Source of the DNA: Competibacteraceae bacterium UBA2788
Lineage (GTDB): Bacteria; Pseudomonadota; Gammaproteobacteria; Competibacterales; Competibacteraceae
Direction of reading: 5' to 3'
Assembly (NCBI GenBank): GCA_002352185.1
Contig: DEHY01000102.1
Coordinates: 4,321-10,734 of the forward strand
Length of the DNA stretch: 6,414 nucleotides
Below, in pieces: positions 1-5,736 of the stretch (positions are counted from its first letter, which is position 1; each line of letters begins with the position of its first letter). Under the pieces are notes generated by a model. That model was not told the DNA's origin, did no database searches, and saw nothing but the letters and a program-made list of their open reading frames with translations. A program made the translations under genes and the position numbers.

Positions 1-855
1 CATCTGCAAGTGATGCCTTCCGAGGCGGCGGCTTTTTTCAACGCCGCGCTGCTGGTCTCCGCGCCGATGGTGGCGGTTGCGGCCAATTCGCCGCTGCTGT
101 TCGGCAAGACGCTGTGGCAGGAAACCCGCATCCCGCTGTTCGAGCAGGGCGTGGCGCTGGCGGACCGGGCGCATGGCGACGATCCCGGTTATCAGCGGGT
201 GACGTTCGGCGGCGGTTATGTCCAGGAATCGCTGCTGGAACTGTTTGCCGAAAATCTGACGCGCTACCCGCCGCTGTTGCCGGTGGATTTGAGCGCGGAA
301 CCGGCGGATCGGCTGCCGCATCTGCGCCTGCACAACGGCACCATCTGGCGCTGGAACCGGCCGCTGCTGGGTTTCGAGGCGGACGGGACGCCCCATTTGC
401 GCATTGAACATCGGGTGATGCCCGCCGGCCCCAGCATCGCCGATACGATAGCCAACGCGGCGCTGTACTACGGGCTGGTTCATGCCCTGGCGCAGGTCAC
501 GCCGCCGGTCAGCGCGGTGCTGGATTTCGCCCAGGTTCGGGCGAATTTCTACGCGGCGGCACGAGACGGTTTGCAAGCCGAAGTGGTCTGGTTGAAGGGT
601 CAGCGCGTGCCGCTGCGGCAACTGCTGCTGGAGGAATTGTTGCCGCTGGCCCGGCGCGGGCTGCGGGATTTGGAGCTGGATGCAGCGGATGTGACTGAAT
701 ATATGGATATTATTTCTGCACGGGTGGATAGCAGCTGCACCGGCGCGGACTGGCAACAGCGCTTTCTCGCCCGCCACGGCCATGATCTGGCGGCGCTGAC
801 GCTGGCGTATATGGAGCAACAGCGCGGCGGTTGGCCGGTGCATGAATGGGAGTAG
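1..855 (+). CDS. GCS2-family glutamate-cysteine ligase / carboxylate-amine ligase, 3' part
   Basis: This is the C-terminal 284 codons of a larger gene. The frame is open from base 1 (reading H-L-Q-V-M-P-S-E), so the GTG and ATG at 10 and 13 are internal codons, not starts. I recognise the GCS2 (glutamate-cysteine ligase type 2) superfamily from 'ANSPLLFGK.LWQETRIPLFEQ' (about residues 29-50), 'LHNGTIWRWNRPLLGF' (about 110-125) and 'PHLRIEHRVMPAGPSIADTIANA' (about 130-152). The R-x-E and acidic residues there belong to the ligase fold. The end, 'TGADWQQRFLARHGHD...PVHEWE', also looks like an intact C-terminus for this group. Family members join glutamate, or another carboxylate, to an amine such as cysteine using ATP in the cytosol. 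True glutathione synthesis is not proven, because many GCS2 proteins have untested substrates. The N-terminal part and the promoter lie outside the window. Confidence 0.8.
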   Translation, partial: HLQVMPSEAAAFFNAALLVSAPMVAVAANSPLLFGKTLWQETRIPLFEQGVALADRAHGDDPGYQRVTFGGGYVQESLLELFAENLTRYPPLLPVDLSAEPADRLPHLRLHNGTIWRWNRPLLGFEADGTPHLRIEHRVMPAGPSIADTIANAALYYGLVHALAQVTPPVSAVLDFAQVRANFYAAARDGLQAEVVWLKGQRVPLRQLLLEELLPLARRGLRDLELDAADVTEYMDIISARVDSSCTGADWQQRFLARHGHDLAALTLAYMEQQRGGWPVHEWE

Positions 856-914
856 AACAGGGCTTTTGATGCTATCTCCGGGTTTTGAAGATGGGCCGGG
901 GTGTTCGGCTTGCA

Positions 915-936
915 TTTTGTATAATTTTAGTATAGA
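915..936 (+). promoter_or_regulatory. Upstream pair of 11-bp direct repeats, probable CarH/LitR operator with -10 box
   Basis: Two tandem 11-mers, TTTTGTATAAT (915-925) and TTTAGTATAGA (926-936), share GTATA in the same register (919 and 930). CarH proteins are known to bind tandem 11-bp direct repeats with one MerR domain per repeat. The Thermus consensus, as I recall it, is nnTnTACAn, which reads nTGTAnAnn on the other strand. The first repeat fits this and the second has one mismatch. A perfect TATAAT (920-925) lies inside the first repeat, but no good -35 is visible. Operator function is inferred from the adjacent regulator gene. Confidence 0.55.
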
Positions 937-966
937 AATAAACGCTGAAAATTGTGATGGCAGGCA

Positions 967-988
967 ATTTGTATATTTTTTGTATAAT
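967..988 (+). promoter_or_regulatory. Downstream pair of 11-bp direct repeats, probable CarH/LitR operator overlapping the -10 of the regulator gene
   Basis: Two tandem 11-mers, ATTTGTATATT (967-977) and TTTTGTATAAT (978-988), both contain TTGTATA in register (GTATA at 971 and 982) and both fit nTGTAnAnn. The pair starts 52 bp after the upstream pair, about five helical turns. TATAAT at 983-988 is a perfect -10, which would place the transcript start near 995. No -35 close to TTGACA is present at normal spacing, so this promoter may be weak or need an activator. A bound regulator would cover the -10 and block RNA polymerase. That is an inference. Confidence 0.6.
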
Positions 989-1028
989 TAAACGCTAGGG
1001 TTTTACTGTTGACCGCACCGCGAGGCGC

Positions 1029-1035
1029 GGGAGGT
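1029..1035 (+). promoter_or_regulatory. Ribosome binding site that decides the regulator's TTG start
   Basis: GGGAGGT at 1029-1035 is a near-ideal Shine-Dalgarno sequence. Its GGAGG core (1030-1034) ends 10 nt before TTG at 1045. The earlier in-frame TTG at 1009 has only a weak TAGGG in front of it. It would also leave a leader of about 14 nt from the predicted -10 at 983-988. The site therefore supports starting the protein at 1045. Confidence 0.7.
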
Positions 1036-1044
1036 CATTCAATA

Positions 1045-1977
1045 TTGAAAACGAATAACAGCAACCATGGATTGCCCGATGGCGGACTGGTCCCCATCCG
1101 CACACTTTCCAATCTGACCGGCGTCAACTCAGTCACCTTGCGCGCCTGGGAGCGCCGCTACGAGCTAATCAAACCTATCCGCACCCCCAAAGGCCACCGT
1201 CTGTACACCATGGCCGATGTGGATCTCATTAACCAGGTGGTGACGCTGCTGGGCAACGGCATGTCCATCGGCCAAATCCGGCAGGTTTTGGAGACCGATA
1301 AAGCGCGGCCCGAACCCGTGCGGGAACCGGCTACCGCGTTCAGTCCTTGGCTGAACTATCAGGATCGGTTGCTGCGCGCCATTGTCGCCTTCGACGATGG
1401 GGAATTGAGCGAGGTCTACCACGAGGTGCTTTCACTGTATCCGGTGGATATCGTCACCCACCGGCTGATTATGCCGCTGCTGCGGGAACTGGGCGAGCGT
1501 TGGGCGCAGGGTTCAGGCAGCATCGCCGAGGAGCATTTTTTCAGCGTGTTCCTGCGCAACAAGCTGGGCGCCCGCTTCCACCATCTGAGTCGCAACCGAC
1601 AGGGACCCAAACTGCTGGCCGCTTGTTTACCCGGCGAACAGCACGAAGTCGGTCTGCTGCTGTTCGCGCTGGCGGCGCTGGATCGGGACTATCAGGTGCT
1701 GCTGCTGGGGCCGAATACGCCGCTGCTGGAATTGCCGCCCGTGGTCGAGCGGGTCGCGGTTCACGCCATCGTCCTGTCTGGATCGGCGGACATCGCCGCA
1801 ACGGTGGTCGAACAGGAATTGCTGCCGTTATGCCGGGCGGTGGCGATGCCGGTGTTCATCGGTGGCCGGATTACGGATCGCTGCCTTGACGCGATCACCG
1901 CCGCCGGCGCGGTTCCGCTGGGCGACGATCTCAATCTCGCGCTGCGGGGAATTGACGCGATGCTGGCTCGCTGCTGA
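1045..1977 (+). CDS. CarH/LitR-type MerR regulator with adenosylcobalamin-binding domain
   Basis: This 310-aa protein starts at a TTG chosen for its upstream GGGAGGT. Residues about 15-85 form a MerR winged-helix DNA-binding domain ('VPIRTLSNLTGVNSVTLRAWERRYELIKPIRTPKGHRLY'). The middle is a helical-bundle cobalamin cap carrying the CarH signature W-x9-E-H (W153, E163, H164). The C-terminal Rossmann-type B12 domain has E-x-H-x-x-G (E198, H200, G203, codon for H200 at 1642-1644), where the His is the expected lower cobalt ligand, followed by 'VLSGSAD' and 'FIGGRI'. In characterised relatives, adenosylcobalamin drives tetramer formation and repression in the dark, and light breaks the Co-C bond and frees the operator. 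All residues I can check are intact, so light sensing is plausible here. The promoter region holds matching 11-bp repeats, which suggests autoregulation. A light-independent B12-sensing repressor is the main alternative. The 3' end overlaps the convergent gene by 47 bp. Confidence 0.88.
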   Translation: MKTNNSNHGLPDGGLVPIRTLSNLTGVNSVTLRAWERRYELIKPIRTPKGHRLYTMADVDLINQVVTLLGNGMSIGQIRQVLETDKARPEPVREPATAFSPWLNYQDRLLRAIVAFDDGELSEVYHEVLSLYPVDIVTHRLIMPLLRELGERWAQGSGSIAEEHFFSVFLRNKLGARFHHLSRNRQGPKLLAACLPGEQHEVGLLLFALAALDRDYQVLLLGPNTPLLELPPVVERVAVHAIVLSGSADIAATVVEQELLPLCRAVAMPVFIGGRITDRCLDAITAAGAVPLGDDLNLALRGIDAMLARC

Positions 1978-2809
1978 CGCTGGTCCGCCACTGATCCTGA
2001 AGCTCTACGATCTCTTCTTCCTCGATGCCGCCCTGGAACACATCGTTCCAAGCGACGTACAACAGCGCCCCCAGATAGACCGGCAACGGCAGCGCCAGCA
2101 CCTGGGCGGGAATGGAGAACAGATCGAAGAACGGCAGCGCCAGCAGCGTCAGCCCGGTCAAACCCAGCGCCGGGAACAGCCAGAAGTTAAGCTGCATCGC
2201 CAGCGCGCTGTGCCGCCAGCACACCGCCAGCGGCAGTTCACGGAACAGTTGCAGCGGGATCACAAACCCGGCCAGCAGCACTTGCAGCACCAGCAAAATC
2301 CCGCCCAGTACGCTGAGTTGCGTCCCCAGCACGGTGTTCGCTGTGCCAAAGGCCATCGGCGGCGGCGGCAACCCCTCGGCTACAGCGGCAATATCGGCGG
2401 GCAGCAGTTGGTTTCGCAGCAGATACGCCGCCAGATAGCCTTGCAGCAGCAGTACAAAGAGAAACAGGCTGGTTCGGACCAGCGCCTTGAGCGCCGTCCC
2501 GTTGAATAATTGACTCGGGGCGGGAAAGCGTTTGCGATTGGCGGCGCGAGCCAAACCGCAGGCCAGCGTCACGGTCAGGCTCAGTGGCAACCCGTAGCAA
2601 AACACCGTAGCGAGCAGCGCGGTCCAGCCGCTGGCCGGTGGCAGCCACCATTCCCAAATCGGCAAGGTCAGCAACAGGGCGCTGCCCGCCGGCGCAAACA
2701 GAGCCACCGCTACGAACAGCCATGGCCGCCGCCACATCAGTTGCCATGCCTGCATCAGCCAATCCTTGCCATCACGCGGGGTCAGCGCCCGCGGCCCGAT
2801 ACCATGCAT
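1931..2809 (-). CDS. Six-helix inner-membrane protein, possibly BPSS1780-like family
   Basis: This is a 292-aa hydrophobic protein of unknown function. I chose the ATG at 2809 ('MHGIGPRALTPRDGKDW') because GGTGGG lies 3 nt upstream on the minus strand and the longer reading (from 2872) adds a compositionally odd leader. After a short amphipathic N-terminus ('DWLMQAWQLMWRRPW'), hydrophobic segments lie at about residues 30-49, 61-86, 113-131, 165-188, 209-226 and 233-254. An acidic cytosol-like tail follows ('GGIEEEEIVELQDQW'). The opening 'RALTPRDG..WL..AW.L..RRPWLF' resembles uncharacterised proteobacterial membrane proteins of the BPSS1780 type, but this is recall, not a search. No catalytic or transport motif is visible. 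It converges on the B12-binding regulator with no terminator between them, so transcripts of the two genes could be antisense to each other at their ends. Confidence 0.75.
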   Translation of the reverse strand: MHGIGPRALTPRDGKDWLMQAWQLMWRRPWLFVAVALFAPAGSALLLTLPIWEWWLPPASGWTALLATVFCYGLPLSLTVTLACGLARAANRKRFPAPSQLFNGTALKALVRTSLFLFVLLLQGYLAAYLLRNQLLPADIAAVAEGLPPPPMAFGTANTVLGTQLSVLGGILLVLQVLLAGFVIPLQLFRELPLAVCWRHSALAMQLNFWLFPALGLTGLTLLALPFFDLFSIPAQVLALPLPVYLGALLYVAWNDVFQGGIEEEEIVELQDQWRTSVSSEPASRQFPAARD

Positions 2810-2933
2810 ATTCCCACCGCCGGTTGGAAAACCAGCGCCTAGTTTAACCCGGACGACCGTCACGCATAGCATCGCTGCTCTCGGCCAGAGCCGGAACCGG
2901 CGCGATCACCCCGAACGGATGAGGAAAGCGCGC

Positions 2934-2954
2934 AAAAAAACCATCCCGGATGGT
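2934..2954 (-). terminator. Rho-independent terminator reading on the minus strand
   Basis: Read on the minus strand, ACCATC-CGG-GATGGT forms a perfect hairpin (6-bp stem, 3-nt loop, with the loop-flanking bases able to extend pairing) followed at once by seven T residues (A-run 2934-2940 on the plus strand). It lies about 150 nt downstream of the stop of the paaK-type gene and ahead of the membrane-protein gene. It probably ends the paaK-type transcript and separates the two minus-strand genes. On the plus strand the hairpin is followed by TAAAAAT and would not make a good terminator. Confidence 0.72.
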
Positions 2955-3000
2955 AAAAATTGTTAAAATACCAAGAGTTAATGGTTTTTCGCTTTCCGTC

Positions 3001-3020
3001 ATTCCGGCTTTTGCTGGAAT
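3001..3020. repeat. Imperfect inverted repeat (hairpin) of a dispersed-repeat type
   Basis: ATTCCGGC-TTTT-GCTGGAAT forms an 8-bp stem with one mismatch and a 4-nt loop, preceded by CGTC. It resembles the 'GTCATTCC(C/G)GC...GGAAT' hairpins scattered between genes in many proteobacterial genomes. No T-run follows on either strand, so it is not a typical intrinsic terminator. It could protect the 3' end of the paaK-type transcript. Only one copy is in the window, so membership of a repeat family is inferred from recall. Confidence 0.5.
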
Positions 3021-3102
3021 GGTGAAGGGAGATGACTGAGCGAAAATTCTGGGGCCGTTTTACCTCGCCGCTTCCGCCACCAGGCTCAACTGACGACACA
3101 CT

Positions 3103-4416
3103 CTAAAACGCCGGTCGCAAATCCAGAACCCGTTGAGCCTTACCCTCGGATACCGGCAGGCTGCCCGGCTGATGCAATTCAACTGTCGGCTTTACCAGAA
3201 TCGCTGCGCGCAGCTGTTCGCCAATGCGTTCACGCAGATCGTCCAGAGTTTGCCGATCATCCATAAACAACCTGGCGCGAAGCTCGGTCTTGACCACCAA
3301 TCGATCCATCGAACCCCGTTTTTCCAACTGAATCAGATAATTGGTGCCGACTTCCGGCAGTTTCATCAACGCCTCCTCGATCTGGGACGGGAAGAGGTTG
3401 ACGCCATTCACAATCAGCATGTCGTCGCTGCGACCGGTAATCCGCGCCAGTCGGCGGTGGCTGCGCCCACAGGGACAGTTGCCGCCGACCAGATGCGAAA
3501 GATCGCGGGTACGATAACGCAGCAGCGGCGTCGCCTGCCGTTGCAGCGTGGTCATCACGATTTCGCCGGTTTCGCCTTCGGGCAGCGGTTGCAGGGTTCG
3601 GGGATCGATCATCTCCAGAATATAGGCGTCCTCCCACAAGTGCAGGCCGGTTTGATACACGCACTCGAAGGCTACGCCGGGGCCGTTCATCTCACTCAGG
3701 CCATAGGAGTTGTAGGCCTTGATCCCGAAGAGATCTTCAATCTTGCAACGGGTCTGCTCCGAGTGCGGTTCGGCGCCGATGAACGCCTTGCGCAGGCAAA
3801 GCTTTTCGTGGCTCACGCCGTCAGCCGCCAGCACTTCGTACAGGTGCAGCAGATAGCTGGGCGTGGCGTGAACCACGGTGGTGCGAAAATTTTTCATCAG
3901 CTGGATCTGGCGGTGGGTATTGCCGGAACTGGCTGGAATCACCAGCATCCCCACCTGCTCTGCGCCGTAATGCAATCCCAGACCGCCCGTGAACAGCCCA
4001 TAGTTGGTCATATTCTGGAATACATCGTGGGCGGTGGCGCCGGTAGCCACAATGCAGCGCGCCACCAGTTCGGTCCAATGTTCAATATCGCGCCGGGTGT
4101 GATAAATCACGGTTGGCGTCCCGGTGGTGCCGCTGGAGGTGTGCAGGCGCAACGCCTGTTCCGGGGCGACCGCCAGCAGGCCGGCGGGATAGGCTTCGCG
4201 CAGATCATCCTTGGTGGTGTAGGGGATATTCCGCACATCGCGCAGGCTGGCGATATCCTCCGGGCGGGTCAGACCGGCCTCGGTGAGTCGCTGATGGTAG
4301 AACGGCGTCTTCAGCGCCCATTCCACCGTCTTGCGCAGCCTGGCGAGTTGCAACTGTTCCAGCGCTCCCCGTTCGATGAATTCAATCGCCGGGTTCCAGA
4401 CCGGTATCTTGTTCAT
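3103..4416 (-). CDS. paaK: Phenylacetate-CoA ligase (PaaK-type AMP-forming ligase)
   Basis: This cytosolic 437-aa enzyme, full length for the family, joins an aryl or alkyl acid to coenzyme A through an acyl-adenylate, classically phenylacetate + ATP + CoA. Visible motifs are the phosphate loop TSSGTTG (residues 93-99), 'AYNSYGLSEMNGPG' (about 234-247), 'YRTRDLS' (about 301-307), 'CPCGR' (314-318), the hinge 'GRSDDMLIVNGVNLFP' (328-343) and the C-terminal catalytic lysine in 'SEGKAQRV' (K426). I chose the ATG at 4416 ('MNKIPVWNPAIEF') because AAAGG lies 8 nt upstream and the family normally begins here. A longer reading from 4479 would translate a 12-bp tandem repeat. No other phenylacetate gene (paaABCDE, paaG, paaZ) is in the window, so the true acid could be another aromatic such as benzoate-like or indoleacetate. 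A minus-strand terminator lies downstream at 2934-2954. Confidence 0.92.
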   Translation of the reverse strand: MNKIPVWNPAIEFIERGALEQLQLARLRKTVEWALKTPFYHQRLTEAGLTRPEDIASLRDVRNIPYTTKDDLREAYPAGLLAVAPEQALRLHTSSGTTGTPTVIYHTRRDIEHWTELVARCIVATGATAHDVFQNMTNYGLFTGGLGLHYGAEQVGMLVIPASSGNTHRQIQLMKNFRTTVVHATPSYLLHLYEVLAADGVSHEKLCLRKAFIGAEPHSEQTRCKIEDLFGIKAYNSYGLSEMNGPGVAFECVYQTGLHLWEDAYILEMIDPRTLQPLPEGETGEIVMTTLQRQATPLLRYRTRDLSHLVGGNCPCGRSHRRLARITGRSDDMLIVNGVNLFPSQIEEALMKLPEVGTNYLIQLEKRGSMDRLVVKTELRARLFMDDRQTLDDLRERIGEQLRAAILVKPTVELHQPGSLPVSEGKAQRVLDLRPAF

Positions 4417-4430
4417 GGCCGATGCCTTTT

Positions 4431-4454
4431 TGCTTTGAATTTTGCTCTGAATTT
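4431..4454. repeat. Two-copy 12-bp tandem repeat upstream of the paaK-type gene
   Basis: TGCTTTGAATTT (4431-4442) is followed directly by TGCTCTGAATTT (4443-4454), with 11 of 12 bases identical. The repeat starts a few bases beyond the Shine-Dalgarno sequence of the paaK-type gene and falls in the 97-bp divergent spacer, so it is probably in that gene's leader or promoter. It could be a binding site for a regulator, or simple replication slippage. The sequence alone does not decide. Confidence 0.6.
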
Positions 4455-4513
4455 CGCGGTGGAATGCTACCATGCGCACCCCGAATTGCCGCTATGGTTG
4501 CCTTGGAGTCCTC

Positions 4514-5533
4514 ATGCCCCGCTTCATTCTGCTGCTCGCGTTGCTCTCCGGGTTGCCCATCAGCGCAGGCGCCGCCGGGGAATTCGCGGCGACTCCGATT
4601 TCGCTGGCCGATCACGTCGCTCCCGGTGATATCTACGCCGGAGTTCGCTTGCTCGGTGCGTTGCGGCTGAGCCATTCCGAAATCAACGGCTTGCGCCTCT
4701 GCGGCCTGTCCGGGCTGGCCTGGGACGAGGATGCCGGATTGCTGTACGCCATTTCCGACCAGGGCGCTTTGTTCCATTTACGCCCGGTTTTCGACGATCA
4801 GGGTCATCTGGCTGGCGCACGAGCCATAGCCGCTTATCCCCTGCAAGACGCCTCCGGCAAACCGGTGCGTGCGCCGTTCGATGATTCCGAAGGGCTGGCT
4901 ATCCGCAATGGCGACAATCAGATCCAGGACGATACGGAACTGCTGGTCTCGTTCGAGGTAAAACCGCGCGTGGTTCGCTACGGCGCCAAGGGCGAGTGGC
5001 GGGGCGAAGAATCGCTGCCGACGGTGCTGCGCGACATCCGCAACTATCACGACGGCAATCAGGCGCTGGAAGCCGTCACCCTTGATCCTCGCTGGGGCGT
5101 TCTAGTGGGTACTGAAACTCCGCTGCGCAGCGATCCGCCCGGTCAGATCCGGATTTTCACCGGCAGTGGCCGGTTTTGGATTTATCCGCTTGGCGGCGCA
5201 CCCGGCAGCGCCCTGGTCGCGATGGAAGCGCTGCCGGACGGCAGCCTGTTGACGCTGGAGCGCGCTTTTGTCGCCCTCCTGCGTCCTTTGGTCATCAGCC
5301 TGCGCCGCGCTGAACTGCCGACGCTGGGGACGACCGGGACGCTGCTGAACGTCACCGACATCGCGGTTTTCGATAGCAGTCAAGGCTGGCTGCTGGACAA
5401 TTTCGAGGGCCTGACCCGCCACCGCGACCGGCGCTTTTTCATGGTCAGCGACGACAATTGCAGCTCTTGGCAGACTACTCTGCTGGTTTATTTTGAACTG
5501 CTGCCCATCGCTCCGGCATCCGTTTCCCATTGA
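4514..5533 (+). CDS. Secreted esterase-like/phytase-like beta-propeller protein
   Basis: This 339-aa protein belongs, by recognition, to the 'esterase-like activity of phytase' family (PF13449 type). The ATG at 4514 has GGAG (4505-4508) 5 nt upstream and opens a clean signal peptide (MPRFILLLALLSGLPISAGAAG), so the mature protein should be periplasmic or secreted. The 14 codons before it would spoil the signal peptide. Family-like blocks are 'GLSGLAWDEDAGLLYAISDQG' (64-84), 'DDSEGLAI' (123-130), 'NQALEAVTLDP' (182-192), 'ALPDGSLLTLERAF' (239-252), 'DNFEGLT' (295-301) and 'FFMVSDDN....QTTLL' (309-324). The repeating acidic-Glu-Gly-Leu blocks suggest a beta-propeller with metal or phosphate-ester binding. 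The true substrate is unknown, and family members are rarely tested. It is divergent from the paaK-type gene, and no clear terminator follows. Confidence 0.85.
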   Translation: MPRFILLLALLSGLPISAGAAGEFAATPISLADHVAPGDIYAGVRLLGALRLSHSEINGLRLCGLSGLAWDEDAGLLYAISDQGALFHLRPVFDDQGHLAGARAIAAYPLQDASGKPVRAPFDDSEGLAIRNGDNQIQDDTELLVSFEVKPRVVRYGAKGEWRGEESLPTVLRDIRNYHDGNQALEAVTLDPRWGVLVGTETPLRSDPPGQIRIFTGSGRFWIYPLGGAPGSALVAMEALPDGSLLTLERAFVALLRPLVISLRRAELPTLGTTGTLLNVTDIAVFDSSQGWLLDNFEGLTRHRDRRFFMVSDDNCSSWQTTLLVYFELLPIAPASVSH

Positions 5534-5632
5534 GGTCGGGCGGGGCCTGCCGAATGCGCCGGGTGCGAGATATTCCCGCTGGAAATTCAAGGAAAAGCGC
5601 GGGCCTGCCCTATGCTGCAATGCCAGAATCGG

Positions 5633-5702
5633 TTGACAAGATTTATGACAACCCTCAATATGAAGCGCTTAAATTGACTTGCATAAGATCGCGTTTTTAA
5701 CA
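5633..5702 (+). promoter_or_regulatory. Candidate promoter region of the thiolase gene
   Basis: The 203-bp gap before the thiolase gene contains TTGACA at 5633-5638 with CAATAT 17 nt later (5656-5661), a perfect -35 with a poor -10. A second option is TTGACT at 5674-5679 with TTTAAC at 5696-5701 (16-nt spacing). Either could drive the gene. The choice needs a mapped transcript start, and neither pair is strong. Confidence 0.35.
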
Positions 5703-5736
5703 CAATTCGAACAAGCGTTATCCGGAGGTCAGCTCA

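Larger units (their letters stand above)
2810..3102. other. Non-coding stretch between the membrane-protein gene and the paaK-type gene
   Basis: These 293 bases lie between the start of one minus-strand gene and the stop of the next. They hold a minus-strand terminator (2934-2954), an AT-rich segment (about 2954-2990) and an imperfect hairpin (3001-3020). Short reading frames cross the region on both strands, but none has a good ribosome binding site or a recognisable product. I found no convincing promoter for the membrane-protein gene here, although one must lie between the terminator and 2809 if the terminator is efficient. Confidence 0.6.

Noticed and set aside
1862..2509. 215-codon plus-strand open frame with a Q/R-rich product
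   Set aside because: It is the antisense shadow of the membrane-protein gene. The Q- and R-rich composition is what antisense of Leu- and Ala-rich membrane coding sequence gives.
2860..3099. 79-codon minus-strand frame between the membrane-protein and paaK-type genes
   Set aside because: It runs through the hairpin and the terminator, has no good ribosome site and no recognisable domain.
3133..4629. 498-codon open frame on the plus strand opposite the paaK-type gene
   Set aside because: It is the antisense shadow of a gene with all PaaK motifs. Its protein is low in recognisable motifs and rich in Q, H, R and G, as expected from the reverse of GC-rich coding DNA.
5538..5565. GC-rich stretch after the secreted-protein gene as a possible terminator
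   Set aside because: Any hairpin has almost no loop and no T-run follows, so it does not meet the pattern of an intrinsic terminator.
5611..5676. Short plus-strand frame starting at ATG 5611 upstream of the thiolase
   Set aside because: About 21 codons, no Shine-Dalgarno sequence and overlap with the candidate -35. I see no support for a leader peptide.
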